This document shows, piece by piece, positions 16,642 to 25,761 of a DNA stretch of 33,768 nt. Numbering within the stretch: position 1 is the stretch's first letter; the number at the start of each line of letters is the position of its first letter. The stretch is from Cellulosimicrobium sp. GTDB taxonomy: Bacteria; Actinomycetota; Actinomycetes; Actinomycetales; Cellulomonadaceae. Location: NCBI GenBank assembly GCA_029256625.1, contig JAQSXO010000007.1:1-33768 (forward strand), given 5' to 3'. The notes below the pieces were generated by a model that saw only the letters and a list, made by a program, of their open reading frames with translations, had not been told where the DNA came from and did no database searches. The translations under genes and the position numbers were made by a program.

Positions 16642-19600
16642 CGATCGGCTCCGTCGGGTCGAGAGCCACGACGCCACCGGGGAAGTCGCCGGCCTCGGCG
16701 CCCTGGCACAGGCGTCGGATCTTCGACTCGGCGACGACCTGTCCGGAGAACACGCGCACGTCGTCGATCACCCCGGGCCACAGCTCTGCCCCCACGCCCT
16801 GGACCTTGGCCCGGCCGACCGTGAAGCTCCCGTTGGCGGCCCACTTCTGCGTCAGGCTCGCCGAGTTCCCCGCGAGCGGTTCCCCACGCGTCGGGTCGTC
16901 GGGATTCCCGATGTCGCAGGCCCACATCCGCACCGTCCCGGCGGTCGCGTTGCGCTCGCCCACCAGGAGCGTCCAGCGTTCCTCCGTGGCCGCGAGAGGG
17001 GCGATCGACCTGGCCACGGTCGCCGACCCGTCGGCGCTCGGGACGGACATCGCCCAGCAGCCCCTCGGCACGGTGCACCCCGCCTCACCAGCCGGTCGGT
17101 AGCCGAGTGCGAACCCGCTCGAGACCTTCCCGTCCTGGGCAACCGCCGTGTAGGCCTTCCCGTACGCGGTCGCTCCTGCCGAGAGCCGGACGATCGCGGC
17201 GACCGTGTAGCTCTTCGTCGTGTCCACGACGGCGACGGTCGTGGACGCCGAGGCGGTCGCTCCGTCCAGCGTCATCGCGAGGTCCGGGGCGTCGACCGCG
17301 CGTGCACCGAAGAGCTGGTGCGGCCCCGCCACCTGGCCCGTCCCGCCGGACAACGTCAGCGGGTGCTTTCGGCTGGCCGACGACGTGTCGGACGCCGAGA
17401 GGTCGGTCAGTCCGTCGTCGAACAACCACAGGCCTGTCTCGACGGGATACGCGACGTCGAACGTGTACGTGGTGACGGCTGAGGACAGACCCGACTTGTC
17501 CACCGACGTCACGTAGAGCGTGACCGGACCGGTCGTCGTCGGCGTGAACGAGATCTGGCTGCTCGCCGGCGTCCCGCAGTCGGCGAGCTGGTTCGCGGAG
17601 ACGAACGAGCACTGGAACTTCAGGACATCGGTTGCCGTGCCGACCCCGAGCGTGAACTTCCCCGTCATCCCCACGCCGCCGGCCTCGTCCCCCGTGCGGT
17701 AGACCGCGTCGACCCCGGTCGTTACGGGTGTCACCGTGGGCTTGACGGGCGCCGTCGTGTCCACCGTGAAGGTGCAGCTCTTGGCGGGGCCCGTCGCACC
17801 CAGCGCGTCACCGATCGAGGAGTACCAGGTGTACTTGACGTTCTCCTTGAGAGTGGTCGACACCTTCCACGTGATCGTCGACCCGCTCGCGTACGTCGCC
17901 GTCGGCGGGTTCGAGGACGCGACCTTGGTGCTTCCCTCCCAGACCTCGAAGTTCGCGCGGATCTTCTCGCCGGTCACGGGCGAGTCGGGGTCGCTCCCGA
18001 CCACGGAGAGCGTCGGGGTCTTCGACCGCACCCACGGGTTCTCGCACCCCGCCGCGGGATCGGACACCTTCATGCTCGTCGGGGCACCGGGCGCCGAGTT
18101 CGCCCAGACGACCGAGAGCGTCGCCTGGTAGCCGTACCGGTGCCAGCCGTCCGCGCTCGACTCGTTCGCGGCGCGCAGCCCGAGCGTGAGCTGGCTCGCA
18201 TTCGCCTTCGCCGTCTCCTGGGCTCCGCCCTTCGCGTCGAAGTAGATCGTGCGCTGGTTCCCGCACGAGGCCTTGTGCGCGACCGTCTGCGACGAGAGGT
18301 GCCGGATAAAGCTCAGGTTGTTCCAGCTCGTCCCGGAGTGGATCCCGCCCGTCCACCAGAGATGCACCTCGGTCGCGGTGCAGCTGTACGAGTGGTCACC
18401 GAACACACCGAACGTCGCCGAGACGATCTGGGCGGGATCCAGCGCCCCGATCTTGCCGAGGTTGTCGAACTGCCATGCAGACCGGTTGACACCCGACCCG
18501 TTGCAACCGGTGCCCGGGCAGAGGCCCGCGCGCAACGTCTCGTCGGTCGGCTTCCAGTGCACCGTGGTCGGCCAACCTGACTGCACGTACGCCCAACCCT
18601 GCAGGCTCCCGGTCCAGCTCGGGTCGATGTACACCGGCCAGGTCGTCTCTGCGACTCCTGACAGGAGCTCCTCGTCCGGGGTGATCGTGAGCGCTGCGCC
18701 GTCCGCGGAGAGCGTCGTCGCGAGCGGGACGACCGTGTCGCCCTCGGCCGGTGCCACCGTGCGGTCGACCACCAGCGGTGCGTCGGACGCTGCGCTACCC
18801 CGCGCGGCGACCGCACCGCCAGCCGACGAGGAGCTGCGCGACCCGCTCCCTGCCGACGCCTCGTCCTCCGCCCCGCTGAGCAGGGCGTCACCGGACGAGT
18901 CCCAGGCATGGGGCACAGGTGACCGGAAGATCGTGCTCCCGGTCGACGGCTGGACCACTTCGTGGCCGTCGTCGCCGGCCACGAGCTCGAGCCCGGCCGA
19001 GACCTCGACCGGGAACGTCAGCTCGGCGAGCGCGGGGTTCGCCGCCGCCTCGGGGGTGTCGACCTGGATGACCTCCCGGAAGCCCGTGCCGTCGTCGTCG
19101 ACCGAGACGACGAGCGAGATGCCGTCGTCCCCCAGCACTCCCGGGTAGACGACCTTGCCCTCGCGAATCTCGGGCTCGGTGAGGTCGAACGGGGCGTCGA
19201 GCTCGAGCACGTGCCCGTCCCGCTCGATCCGCGCGAGCGGCTCGCCGGGAGTGCCGTCGCTGAAAGACATCGGATAGGCAGGCGCCGCGACCACCAGGCG
19301 CCCGTCCTCCGGTTCAGCGGCGATCGTGGTGTCGATGTCACCCCACGTCCCGTCGTCCGCCTGCGCGCGGACCGCCCCCGTGCTGGTGTCCCAGCGGACA
19401 TACCCCTCGGGCGTCGCGAACGACGTCTCGAACTCAGAGCGTCCCCCGGTCCACTCGACGTCATGGCCGCACTCCTCCGCGAGAGCAGCGGCCTCCTCGA
19501 ACGTCGGGGCCCCGGCCTCGCATGTTCCGCTCGGACCAGGGCCTGTCGTCCCGGCGGCCTCTGCGGCCCCCGGATCGAGGTCGATCGTCGCCGCCGAGGC

Positions 19601-19723
19601 GACGGTCGCGAGCAGCGCGCCGACGACTCCGAGCGCCACGACCCGCCGTGCTCGGTCGGGACACCATGGCCTCGCCGTGATGCTCAGAGCGCGCGAGAAG
19701 TATCCCTGCCCGTTCCCGGACAT
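16634..19723 (-). CDS. Secreted LamG/concanavalin-like protein, N-terminally paralogous to the Rhs protein (1029 aa)
   Basis: Signal region (RRVVALGVVGALLATVASAATIDL), TFEEAAALAEECGHDVE, WPVYIDPSWTGSLQGWAYVQSG..., HLSSQTVAHK, and a LamG-like C-terminus (ASTTVAVVDTTKSYTVAAIVRLSA...FTVGRAKVQGVGAELWPGVIDDVRVFSGQVV). Its stop overlaps the Rhs start (ATGACTGA). Confidence 0.82.
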   Translation of the reverse strand: MSGNGQGYFSRALSITARPWCPDRARRVVALGVVGALLATVASAATIDLDPGAAEAAGTTGPGPSGTCEAGAPTFEEAAALAEECGHDVEWTGGRSEFETSFATPEGYVRWDTSTGAVRAQADDGTWGDIDTTIAAEPEDGRLVVAAPAYPMSFSDGTPGEPLARIERDGHVLELDAPFDLTEPEIREGKVVYPGVLGDDGISLVVSVDDDGTGFREVIQVDTPEAAANPALAELTFPVEVSAGLELVAGDDGHEVVQPSTGSTIFRSPVPHAWDSSGDALLSGAEDEASAGSGSRSSSSAGGAVAARGSAASDAPLVVDRTVAPAEGDTVVPLATTLSADGAALTITPDEELLSGVAETTWPVYIDPSWTGSLQGWAYVQSGWPTTVHWKPTDETLRAGLCPGTGCNGSGVNRSAWQFDNLGKIGALDPAQIVSATFGVFGDHSYSCTATEVHLWWTGGIHSGTSWNNLSFIRHLSSQTVAHKASCGNQRTIYFDAKGGAQETAKANASQLTLGLRAANESSADGWHRYGYQATLSVVWANSAPGAPTSMKVSDPAAGCENPWVRSKTPTLSVVGSDPDSPVTGEKIRANFEVWEGSTKVASSNPPTATYASGSTITWKVSTTLKENVKYTWYSSIGDALGATGPAKSCTFTVDTTAPVKPTVTPVTTGVDAVYRTGDEAGGVGMTGKFTLGVGTATDVLKFQCSFVSANQLADCGTPASSQISFTPTTTGPVTLYVTSVDKSGLSSAVTTYTFDVAYPVETGLWLFDDGLTDLSASDTSSASRKHPLTLSGGTGQVAGPHQLFGARAVDAPDLAMTLDGATASASTTVAVVDTTKSYTVAAIVRLSAGATAYGKAYTAVAQDGKVSSGFALGYRPAGEAGCTVPRGCWAMSVPSADGSATVARSIAPLAATEERWTLLVGERNATAGTVRMWACDIGNPDDPTRGEPLAGNSASLTQKWAANGSFTVGRAKVQGVGAELWPGVIDDVRVFSGQVVAESKIRRLCQGAEAGDFPGGVVALDPTEPIDD

Positions 19724-19920
19724 GCGTCACCGTCCTGCCGTCGAACCGTCGAGACCACCTGATGCGTGGCCTCCGACGGACAAAGCGACATCAATGACGC
19801 ATCCGTGATTCATGTCACGCGCGGCAGAACATACACCACCCAGGCATCACTCAGGAAAGTCGTGTATCCGGGCGAAACGGACGCCGTCTCGACCGCGGGT
19901 CGCACCCACGAGAGAGCGTC

Positions 19921-20373
19921 TCAGCCGTCGTAGGCCACGCGCAGCGGACCGAGGTCGAGCTTGGCTTGCGTCATCATCACGTCGACGACGCGCTGGACGC
20001 GGGCGGTGTCCGGGTCCTGGAGCATCGCGAGGAACTCGACGGGGACCACCTGCCACGACAGCCCGAACCGGTCCTTGAGCCAGCCGCACTGCGACTCCTG
20101 GCCGCCGTCGGTGAGCGCGGCCCAGTACTCGTCGACCTCGTCCTGCGACTCGCACTCGACGACGAACGACACCGCCTCGGTGAACGGGAACTGCGGGCCG
20201 CCGTTGATGGCCGCGAACCGGTGCCCGGCGAGCTCGAAGTCGGCCGACACCGCCGTCCCGTCGGGCTGGCGGAACACGTCGCCGACCTTCGCGTCGGGAA
20301 AGACGCTCGAGTAGAAGGTGACGGCCTCCTCGAGGTTGCCGTCGAACCACAGGCTCGGCACGATCGCGCGCAT
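19921..20373 (-). CDS. VOC family protein (PhnB-like glyoxalase fold)
   Basis: MRAIVPSLWFDGNLEEAVTFYSSVFPDAKVGDVFRQPDGTAVSADFELAGHRFAAINGGPQFPFTEAVSFVVEC...DRFGLSWQVVP. Confidence 0.9.
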   Translation of the reverse strand: MRAIVPSLWFDGNLEEAVTFYSSVFPDAKVGDVFRQPDGTAVSADFELAGHRFAAINGGPQFPFTEAVSFVVECESQDEVDEYWAALTDGGQESQCGWLKDRFGLSWQVVPVEFLAMLQDPDTARVQRVVDVMMTQAKLDLGPLRVAYDG

Positions 20374-20497
20374 CGTCGTCTCCGTTCGTCACAGGTCTCA
20401 CGGGCGGCCGGGCGACCGTCCTCACCGTTCCGACGCGCGCCGGCCCCCGAACTCACCGCACGGCGCGGGATGACGCCCGGCAGCAGGGTCTCGACCC

Positions 20498-21520
20498 CTA
20501 GGCGGACGCCTTCTTGCGCGTCGTCCTCGCCGTCGTCTTCGACGTCGTCTTCTCCTTGGACGACGACGAGCGGCTCGAGGTCTTCTTGGCGGCGGGCTTC
20601 GAACCCTCGTCCTTGGTCCCCGTGCTCTTCGCCCGGGAGCCCGAGGAGCTCTTGCTCGACGACGAGGCGGCCTTGCGCCCCGAGCCGCCCTTCGCCGTCG
20701 ACCCGCCGGACGACCCCGACCCGCTCGTGCGGCTGCTCTTGGACGACGCGACCGACTTGCGCAGCGCCTCCATGAGGTCGATCACCTCGGCGCCCTCGCC
20801 CTCCTCGGGCTGCTCGCCGAAGGTCTCGGCGGTGTCGAGCGCGTCGCCCTGCTCGAGCTTGGCCTCGATGAGCTGGCGGAGCTGTGCCTGGTAGTCGTCC
20901 TCGTACTCCTCGGGCGTGAAGTCGGCCTCGAAGCTCGCGACGAGCTGCGCCGACATGGCGAGCTCCTTCTCGGTCACCTTCGCCTCGTCGTCGAGCGAGG
21001 GGAACGCCGCCTCGCGCACCTCGTCGGCCCAGAGCAGCGTCTGGAGCACGAGCACGTCGTCGCGCACGCGCATCGCCGCGAGCCGCGTGCGCTGACGCAG
21101 CGCGAACTTCACGATCGCGGTCCGGTCGGTCTCCTCGAGCGTGCGGCGCATGAGCACGTACGCCTTGTTGGACTTGGAGTCGGGCTCCAGGTAGTAGCTG
21201 CGGTCGAGCAGCAGCGGGTCGATCTGCTCGCTCGGCACGAACTCGACGACCTCGATCTCGCGGCTGCGCTCGGCGGGGAGCGCGGAGAAGTCCTCGCTCG
21301 TCAGCACGACCGTGCGCTCGCCGTCGTCGTACGCCTTGTCGATGTGCTCGTAGGGCACGACCTCGCCGTCGATCTCGCACACGCGCCGGTAGCGGATGCG
21401 TCCGCCGTCCTTGTCGTGCACCTGGTGCAGCGGCACGTCGTGGTCCTCCGTCGCGGAGTACACCTTGACGGGGACGTTGACGAGGCCGAACGTGATGGCG
21501 CCCTTCCAGATGGCCCTCAT
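20498..21520 (-). CDS. ku: Non-homologous end joining protein Ku with long K/S/T-rich tail
   Basis: MRAIWKGAITFGLVNVPVKVYSATEDHDVPLHQVHDKDGGRIRYRRVCEIDGEVVPYEHIDKAYD: canonical bacterial Ku; ~80-aa basic low-complexity C-terminus. Confidence 0.95.
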   Translation of the reverse strand: MRAIWKGAITFGLVNVPVKVYSATEDHDVPLHQVHDKDGGRIRYRRVCEIDGEVVPYEHIDKAYDDGERTVVLTSEDFSALPAERSREIEVVEFVPSEQIDPLLLDRSYYLEPDSKSNKAYVLMRRTLEETDRTAIVKFALRQRTRLAAMRVRDDVLVLQTLLWADEVREAAFPSLDDEAKVTEKELAMSAQLVASFEADFTPEEYEDDYQAQLRQLIEAKLEQGDALDTAETFGEQPEEGEGAEVIDLMEALRKSVASSKSSRTSGSGSSGGSTAKGGSGRKAASSSSKSSSGSRAKSTGTKDEGSKPAAKKTSSRSSSSKEKTTSKTTARTTRKKASA

Positions 21521-21642
21521 GCGTCCATGGTGGCGCCCCGCGCGCCTGCCCGCGAGGGGTGGCGGCGCTGGGTCGCGTGCGGGCGACGCCCGCGGGCGGA
21601 CCGACGACGCCGCGTGTGGGTGGCCCGCGGCACCATGGTCGG

Positions 21643-21914
21643 GTGGCGGGGACGAGGTTCGAGTTCGAGGCAGAGCTGTGGCGGTGGGAGGCGCGCACCG
21701 ACAGCTGGGTGTTCGCCGCGCTGCGCCGCTCCCGCCCGCGGGGTTCGGCTCCGTCAAGGTCGAGGTGACGCTCGGGGCGCAGCGCTGGTCGACGTCGGTG
21801 TTCCCCGACGCGCAGCGCAAGACGTTCGTCGTGCCCATCAAGGCCGCGGTGCGTCGCGCCGAGGGCGTCGACGTCGGCGACCGGGTGACGATCGGCGTCG
21901 AGACCCTGCTCTGA
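21643..21914 (+). pseudogene. DUF1905-like gene with apparent frameshift
   Basis: One frame reads VAGTRFEFEAELWRWEARTDSWVFAAL; the continuation LPPAGFGSVKVEVTLGAQRWSTSVFPDAQRKTFVVPIKAAVRRAEGVDVGDRVTIGVETLL* lies in another frame; join near 21720-21735. Confidence 0.7.
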
Positions 21915-21920
21915 CGGGCG

Positions 21921-22589
21921 TCAGCCGAGCAGACCGACGTGCAGCGCGCGCAGGACGGCGCGCGTGCGGTCGCGCGTCCCGAGCTTGAGCAGCACGGTCG
22001 ACACGTGGTTCTTCACGGTCCCCTCGGCCAGGAAGAGGGCGTGCGCGATCTCGCGGTTGGAGAACCCCGCCGCGACGAGGCGGAGCACCTCGAGCTCGCG
22101 GTCGGTCAGCTCCTGCACCGCGCCGGCGCCGTCGTCCAGGTCGTCGGCGGGGACCGTCCCGGACCGCACCGCCCGCAGGAGGCGGTCGGTGATCGACGGC
22201 TGCACGAGCGTCCCCCCGGAGGCGAGCGTGCGGACGGCGCCCGTGAGCTGCTCGAGCGTCACGTCCTTGAGGAGGTAGCCGCGGGCCCCGGCGCGCAGCG
22301 CCCGGAGGACGAGCGCGTCGTCGTCGAACGTCGTGAGCACGAGCACCGGCACGTCGTCCCCGGCCTCGCGCAGCGCCTCGAGCGCCCAGATCCCGTCGTG
22401 GCGCGGCATGCGCAGGTCGAGGAGGACGACGTCGGGAGCGTGCTCGCGCACGGCCGCGAGCGCCGCCGACCCGTCCTCGGCCTCGGCGACGACGTCGACG
22501 TCAGGCGCCAGCTCGAGGAGGCTGCGGATCCCCTGCCGCACCAGGGTCTGGTCGTCGACGAGCAGGACGCGCACCGCGGCGTCGCTCAT
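21921..22589 (-). CDS. NarL/LuxR-family response regulator
   Basis: MSDAAVRVLLVDDQTLVRQGIRSLLELAPDVDVVAEAEDG...LLDLRMPRHDG...LTDRELEVLRLVAAGFSNREIAHALFLAEGTVKNHVSTVLLKLG. Confidence 0.95.
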   Translation of the reverse strand: MSDAAVRVLLVDDQTLVRQGIRSLLELAPDVDVVAEAEDGSAALAAVREHAPDVVLLDLRMPRHDGIWALEALREAGDDVPVLVLTTFDDDALVLRALRAGARGYLLKDVTLEQLTGAVRTLASGGTLVQPSITDRLLRAVRSGTVPADDLDDGAGAVQELTDRELEVLRLVAAGFSNREIAHALFLAEGTVKNHVSTVLLKLGTRDRTRAVLRALHVGLLG

Positions 22590-23788
22590 GCGCCCGTCAC
22601 CGTGGGGCGCACCGGACCGGTGCCGCGCGGGATCGCGTGCCCGGTTCCCCCGGCGCGGCGGTGCTCGGCGAGCGCCGCCTCGCGCTCGGGGGCGAGCTCG
22701 ACCTCGACGCGGAACCCGCCCCGGCCGTCGAGACGGACGGTCCCGCCCGCGGCCCGGACCCGTTCCTCGATCCCCCGCAGCCCGTTGCCCGGCTCCACCC
22801 GGGCGGCTCCCCACCCGTCGTCCTGCGCGACGAGCCGCACACGGCCCTCCTCGGCGGTGACGGTGACGTCGAGCACGGTCGCCTCCGCGTGCCGGATCGC
22901 GTTGGTCAGCGCCTCCTGGACCACGCGCACGAGCACGACCGTCTGCTCCTCGTCGACCGTGACGTCGTCGTCGACGGCGACCCGCACGCGCGGCACGGTC
23001 ACCCGCTCGACGAGCGAGCCGAGCGACTCCTCCAGGCTCGGCGCGTGCCGCCGGAGCTCGCCGACGGTGGCGCGCACGTCGCCGAGCAGCTCGCGGGCGA
23101 CGTCCTTGGCCCGCACCACGTGCTCGCGGGCCCGCTCGCCGTCCTGGTGGCTCGCCGTCTCGAGCTCGAGCGCGAGCACGGTGAGCTGGTGGCCGAGCAC
23201 GTCGTGCAGCTCGCGCGCGATCCGCAGGCGTTCCTCGGAGCGCGTCGACTCGTCCCGCAGCACGGCCGCGGCGCGCAGCTCGACGTGTGCGACGGCGAGC
23301 TGCTCGCGCATGCGCCGCTCGCGCTGGAGCGCGAGGGTCGAGCCGACGCTCGCGACCTGCAGCAGCAGGTAGATCGTCGCGGTGAGCAGGGCGTCGGTGA
23401 CGGAGCCGCGCAGCCCGACCGCGACACCCACGACGACGACGTTCACGGCGACGACGACGGCCACGACGGGGACGGGGACGACGTACACGCTCAGCGCCGC
23501 GACGACGACGAGCAGGATCGGGAGCCAGCCCGCGCCGGGGGCCGTGAGCACGAGCGTCGCGACGAGCACGACCTGCGCGCCGAGCAGCGTGTGCGCGCGG
23601 GGCGTCGCGAACCCCGACCCGAGGACGATCCCCACGGTGACGAGGACGAACGCGGCGAACACCGCGAGCCAGGCAACGACGGGGAGCGTCAGGGCACCGG
23701 GTGCGGCGATCGGGACGAGCGCCCCGATGCCGAGGATGACGACGAGCATCGCGATGCCCGCCCACACCTCCGGGTCGGTCCGTCGCAT
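22586..23788 (-). CDS. Sensor histidine kinase (HisKA_3 type)
   Basis: N-terminal TM helices; RIARELHDVLGHQLTVLALELETA H-box; VVQEALTNAIRHAEAT N-box; stop overlaps the response regulator start (ATGA). Confidence 0.93.
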   Translation of the reverse strand: MRRTDPEVWAGIAMLVVILGIGALVPIAAPGALTLPVVAWLAVFAAFVLVTVGIVLGSGFATPRAHTLLGAQVVLVATLVLTAPGAGWLPILLVVVAALSVYVVPVPVVAVVVAVNVVVVGVAVGLRGSVTDALLTATIYLLLQVASVGSTLALQRERRMREQLAVAHVELRAAAVLRDESTRSEERLRIARELHDVLGHQLTVLALELETASHQDGERAREHVVRAKDVARELLGDVRATVGELRRHAPSLEESLGSLVERVTVPRVRVAVDDDVTVDEEQTVVLVRVVQEALTNAIRHAEATVLDVTVTAEEGRVRLVAQDDGWGAARVEPGNGLRGIEERVRAAGGTVRLDGRGGFRVEVELAPEREAALAEHRRAGGTGHAIPRGTGPVRPTVTGA

Positions 23789-23938
23789 CCCTCCACCCTA
23801 CACGTGCCGGAAGTCATGGGCGGGGTCGGTGACGACCGGCACGCGCGGGACGGTCGCCCCGGTCCCTAGCGTCGGAGCAGCACCCGGGCGGGACCGCCCC
23901 GACCGGCCGCGCACGCCGCGGACGAGCAGGAGGACGAC

Positions 23939-24910
23939 ATGGACGCCGTCGACGCCCGGAACCTCACGAAGCGCTACCGCCGCAGGGGCGGGTCGACGAC
24001 GGCGGTGGACGACGTCAGCCTCGTCGCCGTCGAGGGCGAGATCCTGGGCGTCCTCGGCCCCAACGGTGCGGGCAAGACGACCACGGTCGAGATGGTCGCG
24101 GGTGTGCGCCGCCCCGACCACGGGTCCGTGCGCGTGCTCGGCCTCGACCCGTTCACGGACCGCGCCGCGGTGCGCCAGGTGCTGGGGGTGCAGCTCCAGT
24201 CGGGGTTCCTGCACGGCGCGCTGACGGTGCGCGAGCTCGCACACCTCTACCGCACCTTCTACGGCGCGGGCCGCGACCCGGACGAGCTCGTCGCGACGCT
24301 CGGGCTCGAGGAGCAGCGCGACGTGCGCTACGAGCGGCTCTCGGGCGGCCAGCAGCAGCGGGTCGCGATCGTCCTCGCGCTCGTGGGCGACCCGCGCGTC
24401 GTGATCCTCGACGAGCTCACCACCGGTCTCGACCCGCAGGCGCGCCGCCAGGTGTGGGGCGTCGTCGAGGACCTGCGCGACGGCGGCGCGACCGTGCTCC
24501 TCGTCTCGCACCTCATGGAGGAGGTCGAGCGGCTGTGCGACCGCGTGACGCTGCTCGAGAGCGGTCGCGTCGTCGCGCACGACACCCCGGCCGGGCTGGT
24601 CGCGGCCGCCGGGCTCGGCCAGCGCGTGCGCTTCCGCGTCGCGCGGCCGCTCCCGCCCGCGCTCCTGGACCGCGTCGCCGGCGTGGAGGAGGTGGCGGTC
24701 CGCGGCGAGCAGGTCGTGGTGACCGGCCGGGGCGACCTGCTCCAGGAGGTGAGCACCGCGCTCGTGCGGGCCGGCGTCGTCGCGACGGAGACCCGGCTCG
24801 AGCGCGCGACGCTCGACGACGCGTTCCTCGCGCTGACGGGACGCCCGCTCACCGACGACCCGTCGGCCGGGCCCCGCGCGACGACCGCCCCGACCGAGGA
24901 GGCCGCATGA
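23939..24910 (+). CDS. ABC transporter ATP-binding protein
   Basis: GPNGAGKTTTVEM Walker A, LSGGQQQRVAIVLALVGDPRVVILDELTTGLDP signature and Walker B. Confidence 0.95.
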   Translation: MDAVDARNLTKRYRRRGGSTTAVDDVSLVAVEGEILGVLGPNGAGKTTTVEMVAGVRRPDHGSVRVLGLDPFTDRAAVRQVLGVQLQSGFLHGALTVRELAHLYRTFYGAGRDPDELVATLGLEEQRDVRYERLSGGQQQRVAIVLALVGDPRVVILDELTTGLDPQARRQVWGVVEDLRDGGATVLLVSHLMEEVERLCDRVTLLESGRVVAHDTPAGLVAAAGLGQRVRFRVARPLPPALLDRVAGVEEVAVRGEQVVVTGRGDLLQEVSTALVRAGVVATETRLERATLDDAFLALTGRPLTDDPSAGPRATTAPTEEAA

Positions 24911-25713
24911 CCACCACCGTCCCCGCCGTCACGACGCCGTCCGGGCGCCGCGCGCCGAGCAGGCCCGGGCCGCGCGCGTGGGCCGCCCTGGTCGGGGCCG
25001 AGGCCCGCATGGTCGCGCGCGACACCGCCGGGCTCGTCATGCCGTTCGGCATGCCCGTGCTGATCCTCGTCATGTACGGCGTCAGCGACGCCACGACGAT
25101 CGCCGTCCCGGGCTCCGGGGGAAGGACGGCGTTCGACGTCTTCGTGATCCCGGTCGTGCTCGCCATCGTCGTCGGCATCATCGGCGTCATCAACATGCCG
25201 AGCTTCCTCGCCTACTACCGGCGGTCGGGGGTCCTCAAGCGCCTGTCCGTCACACCGGCCTCGCCCGCGATGGTGCTCGTCGCGCAGGTCGTGGTGAGCC
25301 TCGCCCAGACCGCCGGGGGCGTCGCGCTCGCCCTCGTCGTCGCGACGGTCGCGTTCGACGCGCGGCTCCCCGCCTCCCCGGGGGTCGCGCTCGGCGTGCT
25401 CGCCCTGGCGTCGGCGGCGATGTACGCGGTGGGGATGCTCGTGGCCGCCGTCGCGCCGACCCCGAACGCCGCGCTCGCGCTCGGCCTCGTCGCGTTCTTC
25501 GCGTTCGGGGCGACGGGCGGCATGTTCGGCGCCGTGTCGAACCTCCCCGAGCCGGTCGCGCGCGTCGGGGAGCTGCTGCCCTTCGGCGCCGCGGTGCAGG
25601 CGCTCGGCGACGCGTGGGCGGGGCAGCCGGTGGAGACGGCCCACCTCGTCGCGCTCTGCGGCGCTGTCGTCGTCGGCGCCGTCGGCGCGGCGCGCTGGTT
25701 CCGCTGGACCTGA
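24907..25713 (+). CDS. ABC-2 type transporter permease
   Basis: Overlaps the ATPase stop (ATGA); six-TM ABC-2 pattern (VIPVVLAIVVGIIGVINMPSFLAYYRRSGVLKRLSVTPASPAMVLVAQ). Confidence 0.9.
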   Translation: MTTTVPAVTTPSGRRAPSRPGPRAWAALVGAEARMVARDTAGLVMPFGMPVLILVMYGVSDATTIAVPGSGGRTAFDVFVIPVVLAIVVGIIGVINMPSFLAYYRRSGVLKRLSVTPASPAMVLVAQVVVSLAQTAGGVALALVVATVAFDARLPASPGVALGVLALASAAMYAVGMLVAAVAPTPNAALALGLVAFFAFGATGGMFGAVSNLPEPVARVGELLPFGAAVQALGDAWAGQPVETAHLVALCGAVVVGAVGAARWFRWT

Positions 25714-25734
25714 GCCCGCTCCGCCGACCGGCGG

Positions 25735-25761
25735 CGCCGCCGACCCGCAGGGTAGGCGGCG
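25735..25761. terminator. Bidirectional hairpin between convergent genes
   Basis: CGCCGCC-g-ACCC-gca-GGGT-a-GGCGGCG: 7+4 bp stem with one internal mismatch, between the permease stop (25713) and the synthetase stop (25762). Confidence 0.6.

Noticed and set aside
20500-20760. Ku C-terminal Lys/Ser/Thr low-complexity tail as a novel domain
   Set aside because: Basic extended tails are usual for actinobacterial Ku proteins and involved in DNA binding; not considered novel.
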